A stretch of DNA of 64,000 bases, taken from contig DAOQAK010000009.1 in assembly GCA_035353855.1 (NCBI GenBank), positions 1 through 64,000 of the forward strand. Reading direction: 5' to 3'. Position numbers and translations under genes: made by a program. Below are positions 45,097-53,841 of this stretch, in pieces; positions within the stretch are counted from its first letter, which is position 1; every line of letters starts with the position of its first letter. This DNA is from Bacteroidales bacterium (lineage in GTDB: Bacteria; Bacteroidota; Bacteroidia; Bacteroidales; CG2-30-32-10). The notes below the pieces were generated by a model that had not been told where the DNA came from, made no database searches, and saw only the letters and a list, made by a program, of their open reading frames with translations.

Positions 45097-45555
45097 GCCA
45101 CGAAGTCGCAAAGACTCAAAGATTCTCTAAGTCTTCTGAATATATCTTTTAATACCTTGTTTAATAAGTGGAACATTGAAGTTAATCAAGAAACCAAGTT
45201 TTTTGCCTGTAAGTTTCAAATGACTTAATATTTGTGCCTCCCATACTGGATTTACAATATCAACTGCTTTCAATTCACAAATAATTAAATTATCAACTAA
45301 AACATCTAACCTCAGTCCTTCTTCGAAAACCAACCCATCGTATGTTATTGGAATATCCATTTGTCTAATTACAGGTATACCCAATTTTTCAAGTTCATGG
45401 CAAAAACAGATTTCATAAACTTTTTCCAAAAGACCTGGACCTAAAGCAGAATGAACTTTATATGCTGCATTGACAATACTTTTGGCAAGAAATTCTTCAT
45501 GCTCCGAAATTGTTAATGCTTCTTTGAGCAACTTTGTTTCTTCGTGTCTTTGCGG
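45097..45555. mobile_element. GxxExxY element B (459 bp)
   Basis: The ends gccacgaagtcgcaaag (45097) and ctttgcggc (to 45555) are imperfect inverted repeats (18 of 25 positions), built from CnAAG words rather than CACTAAG. It encloses most of the second GxxExxY gene and lies between sufC and sufD. Confidence 0.6.
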
Positions 45556-45579
45556 CATATAATTAAATTTTTTCTTCAA
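45127..45579 (-). CDS. GxxExxY family (PD-(D/E)XK nuclease-like) protein
   Basis: A 150-residue protein with GPGLLEKVYE and the nuclease residues in LRLDVLVDNLIICELKA. The first ~25 residues (MKKKFNYMPQRHEETKLL) are translated from the element's end repeat and the sufC 3' end, so the true start may be internal, for example a TTG near residue 17. The 5' end overlaps the end of sufC by 17 bp. It is otherwise intact and about 45% similar to the copy at 41848. Confidence 0.82.
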   Translation of the reverse strand: MKKKFNYMPQRHEETKLLKEALTISEHEEFLAKSIVNAAYKVHSALGPGLLEKVYEICFCHELEKLGIPVIRQMDIPITYDGLVFEEGLRLDVLVDNLIICELKAVDIVNPVWEAQILSHLKLTGKKLGFLINFNVPLIKQGIKRYIQKT

Positions 45580-46321
45580 TTTCTTTTTTTATCCAGTCGT
45601 ATCCTTTGCTTTCCAGTTCCAGCGCAAGTTCTTTACCTCCTGATTTTACAATCTTACCTTCGTACATTACATGAACAAAATCGGGAACAATATAATCAAG
45701 TAAGCGCTGATAGTGTGTGATCACGATGAAGGCATTATTTTTTGTTCGCATTTTATTTACACCATTTGCAACTATGCGTAGTGCGTCGATGTCAAGCCCA
45801 GAGTCAGTTTCATCGAGAATGCAAAGTTCAGGTTCGAGCATAGCCATTTGGAAAATTTCATTTTTCTTTTTTTCACCTCCGCTGAATCCTTCATTAACCG
45901 AGCGATTCGTAAGCTTTGATTGCAGCTCTACAACTTTTTTCTTTTCTTCCATCAGTTTTAAAAAGTCGGATGCAGAAAGCGGTTCAAGGTTTTTATATTT
46001 GCGATGTTCATTCACAGCAGTCTTTAAAAAATTAGTAAGACTTACCCCCGGAATTTCAACAGGATATTGAAATCCTAAAAATATTCCTTCTTTGGAACGC
46101 ACATCAGGAGCCATTTCCAAGAGGTTCTTACCTTTGAAAATAATTTCACCTTCGGTAACTGTATAGTTTTCTTTTCCTGCAATAGCAGAGGCTAAAGTAC
46201 TTTTACCTGTACCATTAGGACCCATGATAGCGTGTACTTCGCCGGCTTTAACTTCAAGGTTGAAACCGTTTATAATTTTTTTATTATTAACGGTTACTTT
46301 GAGATTTTTTATTGAAAGCAT
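45563..46321 (-). CDS. sufC: Fe-S assembly ATPase SufC
   Basis: A 252-residue ABC-type ATPase: Walker A GPNGTGKST, signature FSGGEKKKNE, Walker B ELCILDETDSGLD, and the H-loop TH in VITHYQRLL. It powers cluster assembly on SufBD. The gene lies between sufB (with a DUF1016 remnant in between) and sufD. Confidence 0.96.
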   Translation of the reverse strand: MLSIKNLKVTVNNKKIINGFNLEVKAGEVHAIMGPNGTGKSTLASAIAGKENYTVTEGEIIFKGKNLLEMAPDVRSKEGIFLGFQYPVEIPGVSLTNFLKTAVNEHRKYKNLEPLSASDFLKLMEEKKKVVELQSKLTNRSVNEGFSGGEKKKNEIFQMAMLEPELCILDETDSGLDIDALRIVANGVNKMRTKNNAFIVITHYQRLLDYIVPDFVHVMYEGKIVKSGGKELALELESKGYDWIKKEIEEKI

Positions 46322-46334
46322 ATAATTATATTAT

Positions 46335-46685
46335 TTAGTTTTTATTTGATTCTAAAAAGTGCGACCATGATAATTTTTGCGACAATGTCGCACAAATTTC
46401 CAGGTTGTTGAAATTCGTATAAAAATCAACCATTCTGCTCAAATTAGAACGACTATATCCTTTTCCAAAATGAATAGTAAGATGCTTTGAAATTTCTTCA
46501 ATAACAGCTTTGCCATAATCAGCACGTTTATTTTTTACAATATCTTCTTTAATTATTTTTCCGATATTCCAGTAAAGCAAAACCATAGCGGAGTTAATGG
46601 TGCTTGAAACACGTTGATGGGTTTGCTTTATTAGCTGACTGATATTGTCAAGCAGTATTTTATCTATTTTAATAATATCGTTCAC
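46335..46685 (-). pseudogene. DUF1016 (YhcG-type PDDEXK nuclease) N-terminal remnant
   Basis: 116 codons matching the N-terminal domain of DUF1016/YhcG proteins: VLLYWNIGKIIKEDI, RADYGKAVIEEISKHL and FGKGYSRSNLSRM, then ATLSQKLSWSH. Full-length members have about 350 residues with a C-terminal PD-(D/E)XK domain; here the frame ends ESNKN right after the N domain. It is probably a decayed gene inserted between sufB and sufC. Confidence 0.8.
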
Positions 46686-46730
46686 TTAAAATTTATTTTA
46701 TTCAATCATTATAAAATTCAATAATTGCTC

Positions 46731-48170
46731 TTATCCTACACTTCCCTCAAGGCTAATCTTTAAAAGCTTTTGCGCTTCAACAGCAAATTCCAACGGAAGC
46801 TTATTCAACACTTCTTTTGCATATCCATTTACAATAAGACCTATTGCGCTTTCCATGTCAATTCCGCGCTGCAAGCAGTAAAACAACTGGTCTTCTGAAA
46901 TTTTTGAAGTAGTTGCTTCATGTTCAGTGATAGAAGATTTGTTTGCAACTTCAACATAAGGATAAGTATGAGCGCCGCACTGCGAGCCCATCAGCAAGGA
47001 ATCACATTGTGAAAAATTTCTTGAATTGATAGCATTCTTCGTAATTTTTACAAGTCCGCGATAACTGTTATTGCTTTTACCTGCCGATATTCCTTTTGAA
47101 ATAATTGTACTTGTAGTATTCTTGCCAAGATGAATCATCTTAGTACCTGTATCAGCTTGCTGATAATTATTAGTAACTGCTACTGAATAAAACTCGCCAA
47201 CAGAATAGTCGCCACGTAAAATGCAGCTGGGATATTTCCAGGTAATTGCAGAGCCAGTTTCAACCTGTGTCCACGAAATCTTAGAATGATTTCCTTTACA
47301 CATGCCGCGTTTGGTAACAAAGTTGTAAATTCCACCTTCACCATCTTTATTCCCGGGATACCAGTTTTGAACGGTTGAATATTTCACTTCAGCATTTTCC
47401 ATTGCAATAATTTCAACAATGGCGGCGTGAAGCTGGTTCTCATCTCTTCTGGGAGCAGTGCAGCCTTCCATGTAGCTGACGTAACTATCATCATCTGCAA
47501 CAATTAGAGTTCTTTCAAACTGACCGGTATTAGAGGCATTGATGCGGAAGTATGTTGAAAGTTCTATTGGACATCTAACGCCTTTTGGAACATAACAAAA
47601 CGAACCATCACTGAAAACAGCAGAGTTTAGCGCTGCAAAAAAATTGTCAGTATAAGGTACCACGCTTCCCATGTATTTCTTTACCAAATCAGGATGTTCG
47701 CGAACTGCTTCGCTGAATGAACAAAAGATAATTCCTTTTTCTGCTAATGTTTGTTTGAAAGTTGTAGTTACCGAAACGCTGTCCATTACCGCATCAACAG
47801 CAACACCTGTAAGCATTTTTTGTTCGTCGAGTGGAATGCCGAGCTTTTCAAATGTTTTCAAAAGTTCAGGATCAACTTCATTCAAATTTTTCTTTTCTTC
47901 TTTTTGCTTTGGTGCCGCGTAATAAATAATGTCGTTATAATTTATTGGCGGGTGATGAAGATGAGCCCAGTTGGGTTCCTTCATTGTAAGCCAGTAACGA
48001 TAGGCTTTTAAGCGAAACTCAAGCAACCATTCAGGTTCATTTTTCTTCGAAGAAATAAAACGTATGATATCTTCATTCAAACCTTTGGCAGCCGTTTCAG
48101 TTTCAATGTTTGTGGTAAAGCCCCACTTGTATTCGTTTTGCGTTACTTCATTTAAAATATTATCTTCCAT
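46731..48170 (-). CDS. sufB: Fe-S assembly scaffold subunit SufB
   Basis: A 479-residue SufB, first gene of the suf operon. EPEWLLEFRLKAYRYW and the core segments VPKGVRCPIELSTYFRIN, MEGCTAPRRDENQLHAAIVEI and FYSVAVTNNYQQADTGTKMIHLG are characteristic; SQCGAHTYPYVEV carries conserved Cys and His near the C terminus. It provides the assembly surface for nascent Fe-S clusters. Confidence 0.96.
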   Translation of the reverse strand: MEDNILNEVTQNEYKWGFTTNIETETAAKGLNEDIIRFISSKKNEPEWLLEFRLKAYRYWLTMKEPNWAHLHHPPINYNDIIYYAAPKQKEEKKNLNEVDPELLKTFEKLGIPLDEQKMLTGVAVDAVMDSVSVTTTFKQTLAEKGIIFCSFSEAVREHPDLVKKYMGSVVPYTDNFFAALNSAVFSDGSFCYVPKGVRCPIELSTYFRINASNTGQFERTLIVADDDSYVSYMEGCTAPRRDENQLHAAIVEIIAMENAEVKYSTVQNWYPGNKDGEGGIYNFVTKRGMCKGNHSKISWTQVETGSAITWKYPSCILRGDYSVGEFYSVAVTNNYQQADTGTKMIHLGKNTTSTIISKGISAGKSNNSYRGLVKITKNAINSRNFSQCDSLLMGSQCGAHTYPYVEVANKSSITEHEATTSKISEDQLFYCLQRGIDMESAIGLIVNGYAKEVLNKLPLEFAVEAQKLLKISLEGSVG

Positions 48171-48197
48171 TAAATTATTTTTATTAATCAGGAATTA

Positions 48198-48205
48198 CAA
48201 AGTTA
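48198..48205 (-). promoter_or_regulatory. Putative -7 box for the suf operon
   Basis: Read on the minus strand this is TAACTTTG, matching TAnnTTTG, about 28 bp before the sufB start. No TTG is seen at the right spacing. The remaining 250 bp up to tRNA-Sec are very AT-rich; a plus-strand TATATTTG at 48394-48401 could serve the selenium genes. Confidence 0.45.
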
Positions 48206-48454
48206 TAATTTCTGAACAAAAATAATATTTATTTAGATTAAATCAAAATAATAAATATTAAAAAATTTTTACATATATTTTTATTCTGTAGAAAGTTTGT
48301 GAAAAGCTTGTTTCTATTGGGTTTTAATAGAAAATTGGTTTTTGGAAAAATATTTGCATCTAACATATATAAAATATTAAATATATATTTTTCTATATTT
48401 GTTAATGTGTTACGATTTTTACTAAATTAGCAAAGTAGAAAACACTGAAATAAT

Positions 48455-48547
48455 TAGAGAGGACGAAACTGGTGTTTCATCCGGTCTTCAAAACCGGTAG
48501 CAGACGGATAAAACCGGCTGTGGCAGGTTCGATTCCTGCCTTCTCTG
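48455..48547 (+). tRNA. selC: tRNA-Sec (anticodon UCA)
   Basis: Acceptor agagagg/cttctct, D-arm gaaac-tggt-gtttc with the 4-nt loop usual for tRNA-Sec, anticodon stem ccggt/accgg around loop cttcaaa (anticodon TCA), a long variable arm (cagacgg...ccggctg), and T-arm gcagg-ttcgatt-cctgc. About 92 nt; CCA is not encoded in full. It reads UGA as selenocysteine together with SelB. selA starts 31 bp downstream. Confidence 0.94.
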
Positions 48548-48578
48548 CAAAGAATATGAAAATCGGAATATATAAAAT

Positions 48579-49991
48579 ATGAAACCTAAACCGGAGGATT
48601 TTAAAACCCTTCCTGCCGTTGATAAGCTTCTTAACCTGCCAGAAGTTGTATCGCTTATTTCCATTTATGGAAAAGAGTTGGTAATTTTTTCCATTCGTAG
48701 TTCATTAGATTTTTTCAGAACCAGCATCAATAAAGGGAATCCGCCTCCTTCACAAAATGAGATTTTTGATAAGATAGAATTTTTTATTCGCTTATGCGGG
48801 CATCGAAGTCTTAGAAAAGTTATCAATGCAACAGGTGTGATAATTCATACAAACCTTGGCAGAGCGCCTTTTGGCGATGCTTTGATAAACGATTCTATTA
48901 ATGTGCTGAAAAGATATAATAATCTTGAATTCAATCTTAATACTGGTGCCAGAGGTAACCGAAATGACCATGCTTCAGAATTATTGAAATTCCTTACAGG
49001 AGCTGAAGATGTTTTAGTAGTGAATAATAATGCTGCTGCTGTAATGCTTATTCTGCGCGCATTTGCAAAGAAGAAAGAAGTGATAGTGTCGCGTGGTGAA
49101 CTGATTGAAATTGGTGGCTCATTCCGTATTCCTGAAATCATGAAAGCTTCGGAATGCAAGATGGTAGAGGTAGGTACAACAAATAAAACAAACATCAACG
49201 ACTACAGAAATGCCATCAGCAATAAAACTGCAATGCTGTTTAAAGCGCATAAATCAAATTATGTGATCAAAGGTTTTACACAGGAAGCAGAACTTGAAGA
49301 AATGGTTGAACTGGGCAAACAGCACAATATTCCTGTGTTGTATGATATTGGTTCCGGTTTGTTGAAAAAGTATAATCACAAATTATTTATTGATGAACCT
49401 AACGTAAGGCAATCGCTTGAAAAAGGAATTGATTTGATTTGTTTCAGTGGTGATAAACTTTTAGGCGGACCGCAGGCAGGCATTATTGCAGGTAAAAAAA
49501 TATTCATCGACAAGTTGAAAAAAGAACCGATGCTTCGTGCTTTGCGCGTTTGCAAAACCACACTGGCACTGCTCGAAACAGCTTGTATGTATTACCTTGA
49601 TGAAAAAACACTAAATGAAAAAAATCTTCTTTTTAAAATTTTCAATCGTAAAAAAGATGATCTAAAAAATACGGCTGAGCTTTTAAAAAATGAGTTGGAA
49701 AAAAATAATATGCCTGCTGAAGTGGTTGCAAGCATTGGTCAGTGCGGAGGTGGAACTTTGCCTGATGGTGAGATAGAAAGTTTTTCAGTGATGATAAAAA
49801 ATGAGAATCCGAATAAAGAACGTTCGGAATATGCTGAAAAAATGTACCAGGGATTATTATCTCATAAACAACCGGTGCTGGGAGTTTTGAAAAAAGGGAA
49901 TATCTATTTTGATATTCTGACTTTGTTCAACGATGAGATTGATGAATTGGCGAAGATTATAATTGAAGTAAATCAAACAGTAAAAAAGTAA
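48579..49991 (+). CDS. selA: L-seryl-tRNA(Sec) selenium transferase
   Basis: A 470-residue SelA, a PLP enzyme that converts Ser-tRNA-Sec to Sec-tRNA-Sec with selenophosphate. The N-terminal tRNA-binding domain (PAVDKLLNLPEV) is followed by the PLP fold; VINATGVIIHTNLGRAP is the family signature and FSGDKLLGGPQAG carries the Schiff-base Lys. Length is normal. tRNA-Sec precedes and selB follows, separated by a small inverted-repeat element. Confidence 0.97.
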   Translation: MKPKPEDFKTLPAVDKLLNLPEVVSLISIYGKELVIFSIRSSLDFFRTSINKGNPPPSQNEIFDKIEFFIRLCGHRSLRKVINATGVIIHTNLGRAPFGDALINDSINVLKRYNNLEFNLNTGARGNRNDHASELLKFLTGAEDVLVVNNNAAAVMLILRAFAKKKEVIVSRGELIEIGGSFRIPEIMKASECKMVEVGTTNKTNINDYRNAISNKTAMLFKAHKSNYVIKGFTQEAELEEMVELGKQHNIPVLYDIGSGLLKKYNHKLFIDEPNVRQSLEKGIDLICFSGDKLLGGPQAGIIAGKKIFIDKLKKEPMLRALRVCKTTLALLETACMYYLDEKTLNEKNLLFKIFNRKKDDLKNTAELLKNELEKNNMPAEVVASIGQCGGGTLPDGEIESFSVMIKNENPNKERSEYAEKMYQGLLSHKQPVLGVLKKGNIYFDILTLFNDEIDELAKIIIEVNQTVKK

Positions 49992-49996
49992 AAAAT

Positions 49997-50094
49997 AATT
50001 TCTTTGTGTTCTTTACGTATTTCTCTTAGCAATTTTTGTGGTTTATTTTAAACACGAAGTGCACAAAGTTTACACTAAGATTCACAAAGAAATT
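49997..50094. repeat. Empty CnAAG-type inverted-repeat element (98 bp)
   Basis: Perfect 12-bp inverted ends aatttctttgtg and cacaaagaaatt, with inner words such as cacgaagtgcacaaag and ttcttagc. No open frame. It sits between selA and selB and resembles the empty elements in the suf region. Confidence 0.72.
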
Positions 50095-50120
50095 TATATA
50101 ATAATAGAAATTTTGATTCG

Positions 50121-52100
50121 ATGAAGCACTTGATAATGGGAACAGCCGGTCATGTTGATCATGGGAAAACTTCCCTGATAAAAGCTTTGACCAACATCGA
50201 CTGCGATACACATAAGGAAGAAAAGAGAAGAGGCATTACCATTAATCTCGGTTTTTCATATTTGAATCTTCCTAAGGGCGAATCCATTGGTATTATTGAT
50301 GTTCCGGGTCATAAGGATTTTATCAATACCATGGTTGGCGGTGCTTGCGGAATTGATTTTGTGTTGTTGGTCATTGCAGCCGATAGCGGCATCATGCCGC
50401 AAACCATCGAACATCTCAATATTATCAATGCATTGGGAATTAAAAAAGGAATTGTTGCGCTTACAAAAATCGATCTTGTTGATGAAGAACTGGCAGAAAT
50501 TGCGAAATATGAAATCATGGAATTTCTCGAAAAAACTTCATTGAAAAATGCTTCTATTGTCGGTGTTTCTTCAGTTACAGGTCAGGGGAAAGATGAATTG
50601 ATTTCAGCCATAGAAAAAATAATTGCTGATGTTGAAGAAAAAGATAAAGGTGATTTATTTCGTTTGTATATTGATAGAATATTTAATGTAAAAGGTTTTG
50701 GCAATGTTGTTACAGGTTCGGTTTTAAACGGAAGTGTTGAAGTTGGCAGTGATGTTTTTCTTCTTCCCGGAAACTATCCGAAATTGAGAGTGCGCTCAAT
50801 AGAACGTCATGGAAATGCCGTGGAAAGGGTTGTTGCGGGCGACAGGGCTGCGATAAATCTTATTGGTTTGAAGAAAGAAGATTTTATTCGCGGAATGATC
50901 ATCTCGAATAAATCATTAAAAGAAACAATGATGGTTGATGCCTGCATTTCATTGTTTGATGCGGAAGCAGAGTTATCAACATGGTCGAACATCACGTTTC
51001 ATACCGGCACTTTTGAATGCCAGGCGCGAATGCACATGCTTGATAAAGATTCGATAAAACAAAATGAAGAAGCAATCGTACAGATTCATTTCACAAAACC
51101 AACGATTTTAGTTAATAAAGATAAATTCATTATCCGGAATTCTTCAGAAGATAAAACGCTTGGAGGTGGCTATATCATTGATGTTTCACCGCTTCATCAC
51201 AAAAAAAGAACACCAACGCTTATTGAAAGTTTGTCGCATCTTTCTACAAATATCCTGGATGAACACAGCATCAATAATGTTATAAATATTGAATTAAAAA
51301 AAGAATTCAGGCCATTTGCTCCCGAAGAAATTGCGGAGCGTTTGCATATGATTACCGAGCAGGTAATTTTTGAAATTCAGAATAAACCTTTTTCTTTCAA
51401 GGTATATAATTCCAATGAGTCACTCATTTTGATTGATAGTAATTACAACAATGCATTCAAAGAAAAAATTATTAAAGCTTTAAAAGAGTATCATAAGGAG
51501 AACCCTATATTTCCTGATGGTTTGGAGCCTAATGAAATTATTGGCAAACTTGGATTATCAAAAATTAAACTTGGAAAAACTTTTCTTGAACTGCTTTTAT
51601 CCGAAATGGAAAAAGAAGGTTCAATCGAGAAAAATAAAAATACCTGGATTATAAAAGGACATCAGGCTTTGCTTGATAATAAAGTAAAAGAAGAAATAAA
51701 CTGGCTTGAGAATGAAATATTAAAATATGAACTTCAAAAACCGGTAATGTCGGAAATTGAAGAGAAGAGCGTTATCCAGAAAATTTCGAAACATGATTTG
51801 AAAATGTATTTATCTTATTTGATCAGAGAAGGGAAAATATATTTTTATAATAATGAAATTATTCATTCAAGCTTTGTAAATAAATTCAGAACACTTCTGT
51901 TGAAAGAGCTTGTCAATAAGGAAAACGGAATAGAAGTGAATGAATTCAAAACAAAGATGAATGCAACAAAACGTTTCTGCCTGTTGCTGGTTGATATTTT
52001 TGAAGCAGAAAAAATAATATCGAAAAAAGGTTTGGAAATAAACACTATCATCAATATTACAAAAGCAGGTGAAAAAAAATTAAATGAGAGTTTATCTTGA
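50121..52100 (+). CDS. selB: Selenocysteine-specific elongation factor SelB
   Basis: A 659-residue SelB. The EF-Tu-like GTPase (~1-260) has GTAGHVDHGKTSLIKAL, GIIDVPGHKDFI and LTKIDLVD; domains 2-3 follow, then a winged-helix tail (~400-659) that binds SECIS hairpins in mRNA. It delivers Sec-tRNA to UGA codons. The next gene overlaps its end by 17 bp. Confidence 0.96.
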   Translation: MKHLIMGTAGHVDHGKTSLIKALTNIDCDTHKEEKRRGITINLGFSYLNLPKGESIGIIDVPGHKDFINTMVGGACGIDFVLLVIAADSGIMPQTIEHLNIINALGIKKGIVALTKIDLVDEELAEIAKYEIMEFLEKTSLKNASIVGVSSVTGQGKDELISAIEKIIADVEEKDKGDLFRLYIDRIFNVKGFGNVVTGSVLNGSVEVGSDVFLLPGNYPKLRVRSIERHGNAVERVVAGDRAAINLIGLKKEDFIRGMIISNKSLKETMMVDACISLFDAEAELSTWSNITFHTGTFECQARMHMLDKDSIKQNEEAIVQIHFTKPTILVNKDKFIIRNSSEDKTLGGGYIIDVSPLHHKKRTPTLIESLSHLSTNILDEHSINNVINIELKKEFRPFAPEEIAERLHMITEQVIFEIQNKPFSFKVYNSNESLILIDSNYNNAFKEKIIKALKEYHKENPIFPDGLEPNEIIGKLGLSKIKLGKTFLELLLSEMEKEGSIEKNKNTWIIKGHQALLDNKVKEEINWLENEILKYELQKPVMSEIEEKSVIQKISKHDLKMYLSYLIREGKIYFYNNEIIHSSFVNKFRTLLLKELVNKENGIEVNEFKTKMNATKRFCLLLVDIFEAEKIISKKGLEINTIINITKAGEKKLNESLS

Positions 52101-53244
52101 TAATTCGGCAACTTCATGGTCAAAGCCATCGGGAGTGTTAAATGCAATTAACGACTACCTTAACGAATATGGCGCCAGTCCTGGTCGTTCAGGTCATCAG
52201 TTTGCATTAAGAGCAGCGCGTGAAGTTTTTGAAACACGTGAATTAATTGCCGGATTGTTTCATGCAAAATCTTCTGAAAGGGTTATTTTTTCAGCTAATG
52301 CTACACATGCGTTGAATATTGCATTGAAAGGGATTTTGAAAAAAGGCGATCATGTTATCATCAGTCACATGGAACATAATTCGATGATACGACCTTTACG
52401 TTATTTGGAAAACCTTGGATTGATTGAGATAAGCATTGTTGATTGCGATGTGAGAGGTAACATAAATATAGAAAAATTAAAAAACAGTTTTAAACCAAAT
52501 ACCAAACTTGTTGCTACTATTCATGGTTCAAATGTAGCCGGAACAGTTTTGCCAATAAATCAAATCGGTGAAATCTGCAAATCGAAAAAAGTGCTTTACC
52601 TGGTAGATGCGGCGCAGACTGCGGGTTTCGTGCCTATCGACATGCAAAAAGATAATATCGATATTCTTGCATTCACCGGTCATAAAAAATTGTATGGCCC
52701 TCCGGGAATTGGCGGTCTGTGCATTAATGACGATATTGAAATTGATACTTTGATTCATGGTGGAACAGGAAGTAAATCGGAAAACGAAACACATCCTGAA
52801 TTTTATCCCGACAGACTGGAAGCCGGAACTGAAAATACTGTTGGTGTGGTAGGGCTAAAAGCAGGTATAGAATATATTATTGAAAAAGGAATTGAAAATC
52901 TTCGAAAGAAACAATTACAATTAGTAAAATATTTTGTCAATCAGTTACAGGAAATAGATGAGATAATTTTTTACGGACCCGATAGAAATGAAGAAAGATT
53001 ACCATTGATTTCACTCAATATAAAAAATATTATTCCAAGTGACCTTGCTTATAAATTAGATAACGAATATGAAATTATGGTGCGTGCCGGATTGCATTGT
53101 TCGCCGCTTGCACATAAGGCAATGGGAACATTCCCGCAAGGTACGGTACGGTTTAGTATCGGATGTTTTAATACCGAAAGAGAAATTGAATATACAGTTG
53201 ATTCATTAAAGAAGATAATTTTTAAAAATAAAAAAGATAAATGA
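52084..53244 (+). CDS. Class V aminotransferase, cysteine desulfurase / selenocysteine lyase type
   Basis: A 386-residue PLP enzyme: YLDNSATSWSKP at the start, SHMEHNS, PLP Lys in FTGHKKLYGPPGIGG and a conserved Cys in VRAGLHCSPLAHKAMGT. It matches the desulfurase subgroup often found in selenium clusters (EF2568 type). It probably releases selenium or sulfur for selenophosphate synthesis. It overlaps selB by 17 bp; compared with sufS it is clearly a different subgroup. Confidence 0.9.
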   Translation: MRVYLDNSATSWSKPSGVLNAINDYLNEYGASPGRSGHQFALRAAREVFETRELIAGLFHAKSSERVIFSANATHALNIALKGILKKGDHVIISHMEHNSMIRPLRYLENLGLIEISIVDCDVRGNINIEKLKNSFKPNTKLVATIHGSNVAGTVLPINQIGEICKSKKVLYLVDAAQTAGFVPIDMQKDNIDILAFTGHKKLYGPPGIGGLCINDDIEIDTLIHGGTGSKSENETHPEFYPDRLEAGTENTVGVVGLKAGIEYIIEKGIENLRKKQLQLVKYFVNQLQEIDEIIFYGPDRNEERLPLISLNIKNIIPSDLAYKLDNEYEIMVRAGLHCSPLAHKAMGTFPQGTVRFSIGCFNTEREIEYTVDSLKKIIFKNKKDK

Positions 53245-53294
53245 TTTAAAAACTTAACCATCATATTAGTTGCTGCAAGCTTTGCTAAAAAATA

Positions 53295-53781
53295 ACCGCA
53301 AAGTCCGCAATGAAAAATGCAAAGTTCACAAAGAAAAAAAATTAATTTAATATGACGGAAAACGAACTATCGAATAAAATAATCGGATTAGCTATGGAAG
53401 TCCATACTGCATTGGGTCCCGGATTATTGGAAAGTGCGTATAAAGAATGCTTGTATTATAAAATTGGACAATCGGGAATATTGGTTGAAAAAGAATAACC
53501 AATGCCATTAATTTTCGAGGAAATTAAATTAGATTGTGGTTATAGAATAGATTTATTGGTAGAGAAAAAATTAGTGATAGAAATAAAAAGTGTGGAAGCA
53601 TTGAATGATATTCATTTGGCTCAAACACTTACATATTTAAAAATAGGTAATTATAAATTAGGATTGTTGATAAATTTTAATGTTGTTCGCTTAAAGGCTG
53701 GAATTAAAAGAGTTGTAAATGGGCTTTAATCTTTGCGTTCGCCATGGCGAACTTTGCGAAAAACTTTGAGTTCTTTGCGGT
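53295..53781. mobile_element. GxxExxY element C (487 bp)
   Basis: The ends accgcaaag (53295-53303) and ctttgcggt (53773-53781) are perfect 9-bp inverted repeats, each continuing with CnAAAG words; the right arm contains the palindrome ttcgccatggcgaa. It carries a broken GxxExxY gene on the plus strand and sits between the aminotransferase gene and yedF. Confidence 0.68.
53352..53729 (+). pseudogene. GxxExxY family protein, broken by a nonsense codon
   Basis: ATG at 53352 starts MTENELSNKIIGLAMEV, then GPGLLESAYKECL (family signature). At 53496-53498 the frame has TAA where a Gln (CAA) fits (VEKE*PMPLIFEE), and then continues to 53729 with the nuclease residues CGYRIDLLVEKKLVIEIKS. A single C-to-T change explains it. 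As the stop is TAA and not TGA, selenocysteine readthrough is excluded. Confidence 0.9.
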
Positions 53782-53841
53782 AAAATAACGGAGTAGTTTT
53801 AAATAAATGATAAAATACTTTAAAATAAAAAACAATAAGCT

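Noticed and set aside
53352..53729. Selenocysteine readthrough in the broken GxxExxY gene
   Set aside because: The internal stop is TAA, which Sec-tRNA does not read.
41264..53790. CRISPR-like repeats (recurring CACTAAG words)
   Set aside because: The words are short, run in both orientations and have no regular spacers; they form inverted element ends, not a CRISPR array.
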